A stretch of DNA of 64,000 bases from Prorocentrum cordatum (Eukaryota; Sar; Dinophyceae; Prorocentrales; Prorocentraceae): the NCBI GenBank assembly GCA_963575745.1, contig CAUYUJ010021036.1:65001-129000 (forward strand), given 5' to 3'. The notes below the pieces were generated by a model. That model was not told the origin of the DNA. It ran no database searches and was given only the letters and a program-made list of their open reading frames with translations. A program made the position numbers and the translations under genes. Position 1 is the first letter of the stretch. Each line of letters starts with the position of its first letter. Positions 32,286 through 42,595 of this stretch are shown in pieces.

Positions 32286-32436
32286 CATAGACTTGTGGCG
32301 CTCCGCGCGGGTTGCTTGGATCCGCGCTGGGCCCCCCCAGCGGCGCCTCCTGCGCCTCCCCTGGCGCGTTCCGCGCGCCCTGGGAGGGGGTCCCGCGCGG
32401 ATCCCAGAAACCCGCGCGGAACACCATAATCTTATG
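32286..32436. mobile_element. MITE, family M3, copy 2
   Basis: Same length (151 bp) and layout as 25771-25921. Ends CATAGACTTGTGG and CCATAATCTTATG, inner blocks CTCCGCGCGGGTT and CCCGCGCGGAAC. The arms have diverged more than in copy 1. Confidence 0.8.
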
Positions 32437-32454
32437 CGCATGTTGGTTATTGTA

Positions 32455-32785
32455 AGTTATTATTATTATTACTAATATTATTATCATTCTTATCACTATT
32501 AGTATTAGTATTAGTATTAGTATTTCTATTAGTATTAGTATTATTAGTATTATTACCATTATTATTATCATTATTATTATCATTATTATTATCTTTTATT
32601 ATTACTAGTATTGCTATTATTATTATTAGTCGTATTATTATTTTTATTATTACTATTTTTAATATTATTGCTATTATTTGTATTATTGGTATTATTGGTA
32701 TTGGTATTGTTATTATTAGTACTATTATTATTAATAGTAGTAGCATCAATATTAGTATTATGATTACTATTAGTATTATTATATG
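32455..32785. repeat. AT-rich (ATT/TTAG)n microsatellite
   Basis: About 330 bases of TTA, ATT and TAGTAT units, the most AT-rich stretch of the window, placed just upstream of the giant retroelement. Confidence 0.95.
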
Positions 32786-33074
32786 AGAGTTTGAGCGTGC
32801 GTAAAACGTAGGGTTTCAGGGAGTAAGTGCCTGGTGAAGGGGAAGGGTCTCTCTTGCCTTCTGTCCCTTTCCCCCTCTCCGCGGCCCCTCTGGGGCTCAA
32901 GTTCCTTCTCGGGCCCTTGAGGGGGCGATTCGCGCGGGGAAGCGCGACCCGCCCTGCGGACCAGTGTCCGCACAGGGGCCGAGAGCCATGTGGAGGTGAG
33001 GTGCAAGGAGTGGCGCTGCGCCAGCCCAGTGCACCAGAGGCACTGGCAGGCGGAGGCAGCGCAACAGCTTGTAC

Positions 33075-36000
33075 ATGATGGCGTTGCTGCCCATGCTCAT
33101 CGGGGCCGTGGCAGCTGTCGAGATCGGCCGCAGGTGGCGGGCGCAGCCGGCGACGCCGGCCTTGCCCCCCGCGGCCCGCGTCGCGGACAGGGCGCTGCCC
33201 GCGGAGGCCGAGCTGGCCAACGGAGGGGCGTACGCGCCTCTGCTGCGGGCGCTGGAGGAGGACCAGCGGCGCCGTGGCACGGCGGCGGCCACTGAGGTGC
33301 CGCAGCGTCAGGCCGCCCCCCCAGCTGGGCCCGCACCCGCCGCCGGGAAGGGGCGAGGAGTGCCCGTGGGGCCAGCGGCGATCCCGCCCTCCGGAGGCAA
33401 GGGGCGCCAGCAGCCCTCGATGGCGTCGGCATCGGCCCAGCCACCCTTGGAAGCACCGCCGTCATCCGCAGGCGAAGGAGGTGAGGAGAGCTCACGGCGG
33501 CGCGGAAGCGGGATGTGGAGCTGGTTCGCGGGCCGTCGGCGGGACCCTCCGCTGCGGCGGAGTCCTGAGGGCGCTGGTGGCCCGGAGGAGGCGGAGGAGG
33601 AGATGCGAGGCTGGTTCAGCTTCGGGGGAGTCAAGTTCGGAGTGAGCTGGCTCGGGGGTTGGATCACTGATCTGCCGCCGACGGAGATACAGTGGTCGGA
33701 TCTGATGTGGGGCGGAGGTGGCCTAGTCGGGAGCGGGCTCAACACGGTGGGTTACGCGGCTTTCGGCACGGGTTGGCCCTTGCTGTGCTGGACCACGTTC
33801 GCAGGGTTGATCGTGGCGCTTGTCATCGGCTTGGGGTACGGTCTTCACTCCATCGCCTCGGCAGTCGACGTGCTGGTCTGCGCACCGCTCCGCTGTCTGG
33901 GTCGGGCGCTCGGATTGTGCTGCCCGACAGCGAAGCCACAGGTCACGGCCGCCGAGGAAGGAGTGGTCCCAGAGCTGAGAGGACCAGCCACCGCCATTGC
34001 CGTGGACAACGAGTTCTACGCCCAGCTCCGCGCGAAGGGGGCCGACAAGGTGCCACATCACCTGATCATCAAGGTGGGCGACGCGGCTGCGAGGCTGGAG
34101 AGGCCGCCTTTGAACACTGGGATTAAGTATGAGAAGGCAGGAGTGGCGTGGCCGTGCCGCGAGGTGCTCGCTACCACGTCACGGCGACTGCGTGATCTGC
34201 TGGAGGATTCCCAGGACAAAGTGGTGCACCTGTGCAGAGACACGCCCTGCACGGACGAAGGCAACTACGCGGTGCATGCCCCCGCGTACGGTTACGTGAC
34301 GGCGGAGACGGACACCAACTTGGAGGCGCTGGTGGAGGCGGCGCCGAAGCCTTGTTGGGCCGGGCGGGCAGTGGGGGCAGCGGCTGCGTCGTGTGGACGA
34401 GGCTGTGCCGCTGTGGGGTTGAAGGGGTGTGCCAGGCTCTGCGGGTCCCTCAAGCGCCGCGGCCAGAGGGGCTGCCAGCGTGGCAGGCGAGGCAGGGCAG
34501 ATGCCCCAGCCGCCCTGCTAAAGGACCCGAACTCAGAGACGGAGTCGGAGCCGGAGCACCAGCGCTGCATGGCCCACGAGGTGCTGTACCAGGAGGGAGA
34601 CACGATATTCCAGCTGTGCAAGGAGAAGTGTCGAGATCGAGCCCGAGGTGCCCCTGTCCGCCTGGTCACGGAGGATGGTGAGAAGTCGAACGTCAAGGGG
34701 GCGGAGAAGGTGGTCAACTTGCGCTGGCAGCACACGAACGCCTACGAGCGCGAGAGAGGATTGAAGAAGTGTGCCCACCTCGGCTGCCACGCGTTGTGTC
34801 GGGTTCTGAACCGCGGGGTGCTGACGTGTTTGGAGCGCGACCTGGCGACAGAGGAGCCCGCTCGTCTCGTCGCCGCTGCCGAGGGGCCGGCGCCTGTGGT
34901 GGCGGGAATGGTGTCCGAGCAGCCTTCTTTGTACCGGTCGAGATCGCCTACGCCGACGGCAGGGCGGGCCATCCTACCCTTGGTTTCGGCCAGTGGAGCA
35001 TGGCTAACGGCCATGGTGCGGGGCCCCCGGGGCACGGAGATGGCGAAGAAGTACTACTGCTACGGGTGCCAGCTGACGGCCGAGGAGGACGGTTGGACTG
35101 CGCATCGCGTCCCAGGGCTCGAGGCCCAGGCCACCGCCCCGTCCAACCTGGGGCCGGTGACCGACGACCGGGTGCGGGCCGAGGCTGCCGCCGCAGGAGC
35201 GCCCGCCATCATCGTGCGGACGGTGAACCAAGTGCCCGACGGAATGGGCGAGTACGGCCAGACAGCCAGCCCGGTGGCGCAGGCGCTGGCGCGGGGCGCG
35301 ACGGGGGGGGAGGACCATCCCTTGTGCATCCTGACGCGAGGGGTCGAGGAGGCAGGATGGCGAGATGAAGGACACGCTCGGAGGCCCCCGCCCCCGACCT
35401 CCCCGACGTACCCGACGCCGCCACCGTGGAGAGACACGATAACTCGAGGAGAGCTAGGAGGCCTGCTGAGTGGGGCGGCTCGGGAGCGCTGGCGCCGCCG
35501 AGGCGAGGCGGCCCTGGCATTGGAGCTCCTGAAGGCAAGGGCTGGCGGAGAGGATCACCCGCTGGACGTGGCCGAGAGGTACCAGCACTCCGAAGGTTTC
35601 GACGATCTGGGAGAGGCGTGCGACGCGATCGTCGAGTCACTCGAAGCCTTGGAGAGGGACCGCGGCCCCTTCATGTCGGACGACGAGGTGGAGAACCCGC
35701 GGCAGCTAGCGGAGGTGCTGAGGGAGAGGCGCGGCCTGAGCCAAGCGCATGAGGAGGAGGCGGCGGGAGGAGCATGGCGGGAGGGGCTGGCACGGCCAGT
35801 CCCTGGCCCTGCGCGGCCGCCCACGCCCCCCGCGGCTCGCCCAGCGGCGGTGGAGACGCCACCTGGCTTGGGAAGGACGCTCGAGTCGGGCCGACCAGCC
35901 AGGGAGGAAAGGGGTTCAGCTCGAGGGTGGGAGCCCAAGCGGCGGGCAACCGACTTGGGCGGTCAAGGTGTCGACCTGCGGGGCAGCACTGCGCGGGCCG

Positions 36001-39000
36001 AGCTGGGCCGAGGCCCACCGACGGGTCGGCCAGGGCAGGGCCCCGCACCGCCCCCCATGGACCTGTTCGAACACAGGGCTGGCCCAACCTTTGGAGTCCC
36101 TGCGAGGAGATCGCGAGTGAGTTTCGACGAGGAGGATAATGGCCCGTCGGAGAAGGTTCGGAGGTCGGCGGGGGCACTCGGCGATCCGGAGGACAAGGAC
36201 AGCGAGGGTATGGTTAAGGTCATGGCGGATATCGCGTACAACCTCGACCTAACGAACAAGCGGGCGGAAGACGCAGCGGCGGGGAAGATGGGCACCCTCC
36301 AGTCGATCACAAAGGACCACGAGCTGCTGGTGCTGGCGGCGCGTGGGTGCGGGAGGTTCCGGGTGGCCATCTGCCCGGGCGACTTGGGCCGGGCGCTCGT
36401 CAAAGCACTCCTGCGCATGGCGGAGCATTCCTCGGCGTTGTTCAAGCACCACCGCTGGCCCACCCTGATCAATTACCGGATCGCCTTCGGCATCGCGTCG
36501 GGGTCATGGGGAGGCAAGTCTGTCGAGACGCTGGCCGCTCACGCGCTCAGCGTGGCGGACTGGGTGACCTGCCCAGAGGAGCTGTTCGACGACTACGTAC
36601 CCACGACAGAGTACAAGGTCGATCCGCGTCCGAAGCAGCCCGTGGACATGCTGAAGTGGGCACGCCAGGCTCGCAACGGCATATGGGCTGTTTGTCTAGC
36701 GTATGGGGCCGAGCACTGGGACGAGAGGAGCGAGGCCCTGGACTACCTCATCCGACAGCACGAGGCGAAGCCGCGGAAGTACACCGCCCGTTTCATCCAG
36801 GATGCCTGGGAGGAGCTGAACGGGCGGTGGTGGGAGGAGCTTCGACGGAAGGTGAAGGAGGTGCAGCGCTACTGCAACAAGGAGCTTATGAGGAAGGAGG
36901 ACTTCATCTTCGCCGCTCGGACGCCGACGCCAGAGGGACCACCGCTGCTGACACTTCCCACGACGTTCGAGGTGGAGGATCCCGACGGATACTTCAAGAC
37001 GGTCATCTTCGAACGCATGGTCAAGACCGCGGACAACGCCTACTGGGAGAACGCTCACCGTGCCCAGCTGCGCCCCCTTGCAGCAGGAGGAGTGGAGGAG
37101 GTCGAGGAGCGTCGCCCAGCAGGGGGTCTGTCGCAGCCCCCGTCAGGTGGCGGGGGGGGAGAGAAGGTTGGCGGCCTGACAGGAGGTGGAGGAGGAGGAG
37201 GAGGGGGAGGTGCCCTGAAGGCTGGAGCGAGCAAGGTCAAGCTCCCGCCTGAAGTCCTCTCAGCTCTGACTGGGCCCGAGGTTGCGGAATCGGTCAAACA
37301 CGGGCCGAACGACTCCAAAGGAAAGCCCAAGTGTTGGGATGCAGCGTGCCACGATGGGTGCTCGAAGACTGCCGCCACCTGTCAGCGGTCCCACGCGGAA
37401 GGTATCAAGAGCGCCGACAGGGCGCGCTGGACGGTTGAGGCGCAGTACGTCAAGCGGGGAGGGCTTAAGACGGGACCGAAGATAAAGATCGAGGATCGGC
37501 TCGTCAAGATTAAGCAGCTCCGAGCGGACGCCCAGAAGGAGCAAGCCGCGAAGGTGCAGGAGGGAAAGGACCAGGCAGCGCAACGAGGTGGCCGGCGAGG
37601 AGGAGCGTCGGAGGCTGGCCGCCCCGCGGTGATGGAGGAGGCTGCCAAGCCGCCTGGGGAGTACTCGGACATGGAGTACACTACCCAGGAGCGCGAGCTC
37701 CAGGAGCTTGCGCAGGGCCCCGACGAGAGCTGGATGCGGGACTATGGGGGCCAAGCAGCGGTCGTCCACCCACCCGAACTCCCAGAGGACGTGCCGGAGG
37801 TGGCGAAGGTTCACTTGGCGATGGCGGACCGGGTCAGGAGCTCGCCGGAAGCGAAGTTGGTTGCTGGTGCGCCGAGCCGTCTCCGTTCTTATTGCCATGG
37901 CCGCTTGCTGGATGGGTACCTCGGGGGGCAGGTCACCCCGATCGAGGAGATCCTGCAGGGCGCGGTGGAGCTGGGGGATGAGGAGTTGGCGTGCCAGGCC
38001 CGACCGTATTTGGCGTCACGAGTGGAACGAGTTGGGGGAGAACTTGAGGGTCCAGAAGTGCACGTGGGCAAAGTGGTGTGGGGGCCAGCAGAGCAACCGG
38101 GGCGTGGCAGAGTCCATATCAGGGGGCGCATCTGGGACATCCCCGACTATAGAGACCAGTTGACCGTCACCGAGGAACTGGCGGAGTACCTACCTGAGTG
38201 CCAGGCCGGGGGGGCGGAGGAGAGGCAGTGTGTCTTCATCAACACTGCCGCGGCGCACCTGCACTCCAAGGGTGGGGGCGACCCGCCCGTGGCAGAGGTG
38301 ATGGAGTTGGCGCAGCAGTGGCGCGTCGCCACGTGGGAGGAGGCCAAGCAGGCTGAGACTTTCATGGGGCCGCCTGACGCTTACATTCCCATCACCGAGT
38401 CGGACGTGAGGATGTTCTGCCACGATGCCCTCCACCTGAGCCATGACAAGGACTACAGGACCCTGGCGGCCTTCCCGCCAACCGCGCTGCGAGAGACGGC
38501 AATCCATGTGGTCCGAGTTGACCCCTGGGGTCGAGCACGGCTCGAAGTCATCGTGGGGGTGATGTACGACCCGAAGGTCAGCGGGCGGGATGTGTGGATG
38601 CTGCTCTACATGGGTCACTTGCAGGTACTGGTACCTCCCCAGGTGGATGCTGACGCGCTTCGTGGGGACTTCACGGGCGGGCACCCGCCACATGTGGTGT
38701 TGGCGGCGGGTTGGGGCGTCTACCTGGATGACGCGATGCACGAAGACGCGAAGGTGCCAGGAAATGTGGCGAAGAGGTGCCCGCGGTGCCGAGCGGCAAG
38801 GGAGGCTGGGCGTGAGCGGAAGGCCTGGGAGCAGGACATCATTGGGGAGGACCCGAGGTGGAGGGTCCTCGGCAACTGGAGCAATCCAGCCTGGAAGCGG
38901 TACGAACGCCACGGCCAGGCGACACGAGGAAGGCGGCCTTGCTGGAAGGGACGCACCCTGACGGCGAAGGAGGTCTGGGCAGGCACCCAAGGGTGGTCGG

Positions 39001-39896
39001 ACTCGCTTAGGGAGGCGGGGGTCGAAGTCGGTCCAGCGGTCGAGCTGCACTCAGACCCGGAGCGTGGCAAAGGCTTGCAGGAGGAGCACGACGCCAGGCG
39101 CAAGGAGGTGCAGGAGGCGTTGCTGGAGGAGGCCAGGCAGTGTGTATACTTGCTCTGGTGGCTCGGGTTCGAGTGCCGCACCTTCTGCCCGTGGATGCTG
39201 CGCAACGGCGGCACACGCACGTTCGACGTTCCTGCTGGGCGACCTGACGGACCGCTGTGGGAGGTCGAAGGGACGGCCATGGCCAATTTTGCCGGGCGCT
39301 TGTTTGAGACCATCGCCAACGCCGGTGCGCTGCCCACGGCGGAGCACCCTGCCCCAGACGGTCGGTATCCCAAGGCATACGATTTGGACAGGTGGCGCCA
39401 GATCCTGCGCCGGAAGGATGTCCTGGTGGTGCCTGTGGACCAGTGCGAGTACGGCCTAGGGCCTCGGGACGGCGTGGGAGGAGATGAGCGGTATAGGAAG
39501 CGATCGTGGTTGGTCACGTGCGTACGCCACCTGCAGGAAGTGGCCCGCTGGTGCGCACACCAGCATACGCATGTCGAGCTGAAAGGAGTCGACACCGTCA
39601 CGAAGCACAAGCGCACGTCAGACGCGGGCCACTACCCAGAGAGGCTGCTGCGCGCCATCGCCCGGGCCATGATTACCGAGGCCCTGGAGCTGGGCGCCGC
39701 GCTGGCCAAGAAGCAAGGGGGGGGAGAGCCCCCCCACCGCCAACAATTTGTTCGGCGACGTTGGCTGGGCACATTTCCGAGGGTGATGAGGAACAAGAGG
39801 AGGATACCAGGGGGATCGCCAGCGCCAACCCACAGCTGGGCGATCTACGCGATCGAGTCGGAGGAGCGGTCCCAGAGACCGATCGTGGCGCCTTGA
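33075..39896 (+). CDS. Giant retroelement ORF1: membrane segment, Cys-rich, gag-like, CCCH-like finger, DQC domain
   Basis: 2273 codons from the first ATG (33075); the frame is open from 33000 after a TGA. Residues 1-17 are hydrophobic (MALLPMLIGAVAAV). A clear membrane segment lies at about 236-258 (LLCWTTFAGLIVALVIGLGY). Residues 426-471 are Cys/Arg-rich (CGRGCAAVGLKGCARLCG), and KKYYCYGCQL is near 658. A Pro/Arg-rich linker leads to a helical gag-like region (about 1070-1330; WGGKSVETLAAHALS). A CCCH-like finger lies at about 1418-1441 (CWDAACHDGC then TCQRSH). Near 1820-1900 is IHVVRVDPWGRARLEVIVG with LLYMGHLQVLVPP. At about 2039-2127 a domain with PWMLRNGG and VVPVDQCEYGLG resembles the DQCxYG and ENP-type blocks that I associate with methyltransferase-like regions in some dinoflagellate retroelements; the Asn-Pro is not kept. 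Function of most regions is unknown. It overlaps the RT region in the -1 frame at its 3' end. Confidence 0.75.
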   Translation: MMALLPMLIGAVAAVEIGRRWRAQPATPALPPAARVADRALPAEAELANGGAYAPLLRALEEDQRRRGTAAATEVPQRQAAPPAGPAPAAGKGRGVPVGPAAIPPSGGKGRQQPSMASASAQPPLEAPPSSAGEGGEESSRRRGSGMWSWFAGRRRDPPLRRSPEGAGGPEEAEEEMRGWFSFGGVKFGVSWLGGWITDLPPTEIQWSDLMWGGGGLVGSGLNTVGYAAFGTGWPLLCWTTFAGLIVALVIGLGYGLHSIASAVDVLVCAPLRCLGRALGLCCPTAKPQVTAAEEGVVPELRGPATAIAVDNEFYAQLRAKGADKVPHHLIIKVGDAAARLERPPLNTGIKYEKAGVAWPCREVLATTSRRLRDLLEDSQDKVVHLCRDTPCTDEGNYAVHAPAYGYVTAETDTNLEALVEAAPKPCWAGRAVGAAAASCGRGCAAVGLKGCARLCGSLKRRGQRGCQRGRRGRADAPAALLKDPNSETESEPEHQRCMAHEVLYQEGDTIFQLCKEKCRDRARGAPVRLVTEDGEKSNVKGAEKVVNLRWQHTNAYERERGLKKCAHLGCHALCRVLNRGVLTCLERDLATEEPARLVAAAEGPAPVVAGMVSEQPSLYRSRSPTPTAGRAILPLVSASGAWLTAMVRGPRGTEMAKKYYCYGCQLTAEEDGWTAHRVPGLEAQATAPSNLGPVTDDRVRAEAAAAGAPAIIVRTVNQVPDGMGEYGQTASPVAQALARGATGGEDHPLCILTRGVEEAGWRDEGHARRPPPPTSPTYPTPPPWRDTITRGELGGLLSGAARERWRRRGEAALALELLKARAGGEDHPLDVAERYQHSEGFDDLGEACDAIVESLEALERDRGPFMSDDEVENPRQLAEVLRERRGLSQAHEEEAAGGAWREGLARPVPGPARPPTPPAARPAAVETPPGLGRTLESGRPAREERGSARGWEPKRRATDLGGQGVDLRGSTARAELGRGPPTGRPGQGPAPPPMDLFEHRAGPTFGVPARRSRVSFDEEDNGPSEKVRRSAGALGDPEDKDSEGMVKVMADIAYNLDLTNKRAEDAAAGKMGTLQSITKDHELLVLAARGCGRFRVAICPGDLGRALVKALLRMAEHSSALFKHHRWPTLINYRIAFGIASGSWGGKSVETLAAHALSVADWVTCPEELFDDYVPTTEYKVDPRPKQPVDMLKWARQARNGIWAVCLAYGAEHWDERSEALDYLIRQHEAKPRKYTARFIQDAWEELNGRWWEELRRKVKEVQRYCNKELMRKEDFIFAARTPTPEGPPLLTLPTTFEVEDPDGYFKTVIFERMVKTADNAYWENAHRAQLRPLAAGGVEEVEERRPAGGLSQPPSGGGGGEKVGGLTGGGGGGGGGGALKAGASKVKLPPEVLSALTGPEVAESVKHGPNDSKGKPKCWDAACHDGCSKTAATCQRSHAEGIKSADRARWTVEAQYVKRGGLKTGPKIKIEDRLVKIKQLRADAQKEQAAKVQEGKDQAAQRGGRRGGASEAGRPAVMEEAAKPPGEYSDMEYTTQERELQELAQGPDESWMRDYGGQAAVVHPPELPEDVPEVAKVHLAMADRVRSSPEAKLVAGAPSRLRSYCHGRLLDGYLGGQVTPIEEILQGAVELGDEELACQARPYLASRVERVGGELEGPEVHVGKVVWGPAEQPGRGRVHIRGRIWDIPDYRDQLTVTEELAEYLPECQAGGAEERQCVFINTAAAHLHSKGGGDPPVAEVMELAQQWRVATWEEAKQAETFMGPPDAYIPITESDVRMFCHDALHLSHDKDYRTLAAFPPTALRETAIHVVRVDPWGRARLEVIVGVMYDPKVSGRDVWMLLYMGHLQVLVPPQVDADALRGDFTGGHPPHVVLAAGWGVYLDDAMHEDAKVPGNVAKRCPRCRAAREAGRERKAWEQDIIGEDPRWRVLGNWSNPAWKRYERHGQATRGRRPCWKGRTLTAKEVWAGTQGWSDSLREAGVEVGPAVELHSDPERGKGLQEEHDARRKEVQEALLEEARQCVYLLWWLGFECRTFCPWMLRNGGTRTFDVPAGRPDGPLWEVEGTAMANFAGRLFETIANAGALPTAEHPAPDGRYPKAYDLDRWRQILRRKDVLVVPVDQCEYGLGPRDGVGGDERYRKRSWLVTCVRHLQEVARWCAHQHTHVELKGVDTVTKHKRTSDAGHYPERLLRAIARAMITEALELGAALAKKQGGGEPPHRQQFVRRRWLGTFPRVMRNKRRIPGGSPAPTHSWAIYAIESEERSQRPIVAP

Positions 39897-42574
39897 ATTT
39901 CTGGGCGGCGGCTCGTTCAGAGCCCGGGTGCAGCGACGAGGCGTTCGGGCGCATGATCTTACGGGGTGCGGAGCTCCTGGGCGCTCACGGGGGATGGCAG
40001 GAGGCGTCCACAGCCCTACGAGCTGCCTGGAAGTCGGACCAGGGGGACCACCTCAAGGGCGTGCACGACAGCTACCTCGAGGGGAAGGTGGAGCCAGAGC
40101 TCCTGGAGTACCTGAGGCGGGTCGCGACGAACGGGGTGGAGGTCAGGCACGAGGGTGAGATCACGAGGGTCAGGGCCAAGCCTCACCAGTCGGCGGCGCA
40201 GCACCAGGAGGAGGCCAGGCGGAAGATCTGGGACGACATCGTGAAGGGGCGAGCCTGGGCCGCCCCGTCCAGCCACCCAGGGCTGGAGGGGATCATGGAG
40301 TCGCCCCAGGGTCGGGTCCCGAAGATGCGGCCCGACCGCACTATCGCGGACGAGGGTTGTTTCATCAACGACATGAGGGACGCCAACGCGGGATGCGACA
40401 AGCTGAATCACCCCCCGGCGAAGTTGCCCACTCACCGCGAGATCGCGAGGACCATGCTCTGGCGGATGTGTCGGTGTCCGAAGGCGCGGGTCTACTTGGC
40501 GAAGCGGGACTTTCAGGCGGCATTCAAACTGTTGTGGGTCGAATTGCCCGGCCTCCGCATCATGGCGGTGAGCCTCCAGGGGTTGGCCGGAGCCGAGCCG
40601 ACGACGGTGCTCTACCTTGCGATGGTGTTTGGTTGGGCCGGCGCACCTGGCGAGTGGGCAGTGTGGGGGCGTGGCGTGCAGGACGCCCACCAAGCCCATC
40701 GTCCACCAGCGGGGGAGCTCCACGACGAAGTCGCGTACTCGTCCGAGGTCCTGGTCGACGACGGGGTTCTGGTGGAGCCGGCCCTGGGCGCGAGGCCGTG
40801 GCTTGCTGCTTGGACCTTCGACGCCATGTCGAAGCTGCTCCTAGGCGACAGCTCAATCAACCTGGAGAAGCTAGCGGAGGAGGGCGAGTTCAGCACCGAG
40901 AAGCTCATCTGGGGCTTGCTCTTCCAGCTGGAGGGCTCTGAGGGCCGGGTGGTTGACCGTGCGACGCTCCCAGAACCCAAGATCCAGAAGATGAGCTACC
41001 TCCTTCAGGAGGCGGAGCTCGAGCCGGGACAGCGTGTGGCGCGGCTGAAGACGGTGCAGCGGCTCCGCGGGTTGGGGGCGCACTTCGCGGCGGTCAACCA
41101 GGCGCTGGGCACGGAGCTGGGGGCGCTGGACGCCTTGATGTGCCAGCCCCACGGGCCCACCGCACGGGCGACGCCGAAAGGAGGGGAGGGGGAGCAGGAG
41201 GTTGCTTGGCAGGAGTTGTGGGACAGTTGTGACCTGCTACGGGCGATGGTCGCGCGGCCGGAGACGTGGGGCGCCACTTTCCTCTCCTCGTTCGTGGGCA
41301 TGCTTGAGCCGCGGGAGCGATTGGCCATCCCAGGCACCATGGAGCAAGTGGTGTGGGTCGGGGGCGACTCGACCTTGGAGGTGGCGGGGCAGATCGACTG
41401 GGCGGCCAAGGTCTATGCGAGACAGGAGTTGGCGGGCTACATGGAAGCGTTGAAGACGGCCGCCGGGTTGCCCGAGGAATGGGTGATCATAGCGCTTGGG
41501 GAGCTGTTCTGCATCGTAGGTTTCGCAGTCGCCCGCGGGCAAGCCTGGCGAGAGCGGCTGATCATTTACGTGGGGGACAACTAGACGGTCCAGAGGTGGG
41601 TGGAAACTCGCCGGCCGAAGCATCGGATGGCGAGGCACCTGGTGAGACTGCTCAACTACGTAGAGGCCAAGTACCACTGCCGCGTCCTCGCGGCACCGTA
41701 CATCAGGACGTACAGCAACGAGATGGCGGACATGATCTCCAGGGCCGACGAGGTTGAGGTCAAGCGTCGTATGGCTGAAGAGGGTTTCGAGTCGATCGAC
41801 CTGGCCGGCACGTGGGCAGAGGTATTGTCTCAGGGTTACGAGAGGCGCGTCCACGCCGTCGCGCTCGTGGACCCCGAGGACTGGCAGGTCGCTATGCAGC
41901 TCATGGCCCGTTGGTCGCCGGGGGAGGTCCGACGCCCGCTCCTGCAGACCGCCTGGCGCGTGGTGGAGGTGAGGAGCACGTTGGCCCCGTACGCCAGGGC
42001 CGCTGGCGTGCTGGGAGCGCGTGGCGAGGCGGAGCTGTTGAGGGGATGGCCCAGCTGTCAGGCAGGCGGGGCGGGGAGTGAGAGCGACCTGACGTTGGTG
42101 GTGACTTCCCTCGGCCCTTCGCGGGCGGGCCCGCACCTGCAGGACCTCGCCCAGGAGCTGCACCGGCTGGCCGCACAGTGGGCCCTGGTAGACGTACCGC
42201 CCTGCCCCACCGTCGCGGACGTTCTGAAGTTCTTTCGGAACGTTGGGTGGAGTGCTGCCGAGGACGGGCGCGTGTGCAGCGAGTTCGGCGACCCGGTGGC
42301 CCAGCGGAAGGCGTGGGCACTGGCGTCGAAGGGCGGAGCGCCAGTGCCTGTGGGTTGGTTGGGGAGCCACGACGCCAAGCCCCCACCACCGCTGCCAATG
42401 GCGGGAGGGATGCTGAACGCCCGCCGAATCGAGGAGGAGGAGTGGCAGGCGCCTGAGGATGGGCGACTGGTGGTGGACCCGCGGGCGGCGAGGTCGCCCC
42501 CCCACCTCCCGCGGATCATTGGCCACTGGCACCCGCGGGGGCAGGTCGGCAGGCGCCCCGTGCGCGGCAGCTGA
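39740..42574 (+). pseudogene. Giant retroelement reverse transcriptase and RNase H (one in-frame TAG)
   Basis: The frame is -1 relative to ORF1 and is open from at least 39506; the true junction is probably near the G and C runs at 39717-39735. An N-terminal helical region (DEAFGRMILRGAELL) leads to RT: YLAKRDFQAAFKLLWVELPG with motif A Asp near 40508, AMVFGWAGAPGEWAVWGRG as motif B, and EVLVDDGVLVEP with the Asp pair at about 40755-40762. RNase H follows: VWVGGDSTLEVAGQIDW (first Asp), IALGELFCIVGFA (Glu, about 41495), LIIYVGDN (Asp, 41573-41581), then TAG at 41582-41584 where Gln (CAG) is likely. The same frame continues with TVQRWVE and YSNEMADMISRADE (last site). The remaining 280 codons to the TGA at 42572 have no recognised domain. 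All catalytic positions look kept, so only the TAG and the frame change disable it. Confidence 0.8.
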
Positions 42575-42595
42575 GACCCCTCTCCGACCTCTCGG

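Noticed and set aside
32873-32898. Spliced-leader-like sequence (CCGCGGCC then GGGGCTCAAG) before the giant ORF
   Set aside because: Only about 13 of 22 align, in GC-rich sequence where this is easily reached by chance.
39717-39735. Definite programmed -1 frameshift site
   Set aside because: G and C runs are also typical indel spots; without other copies or RNA the mechanism cannot be decided.
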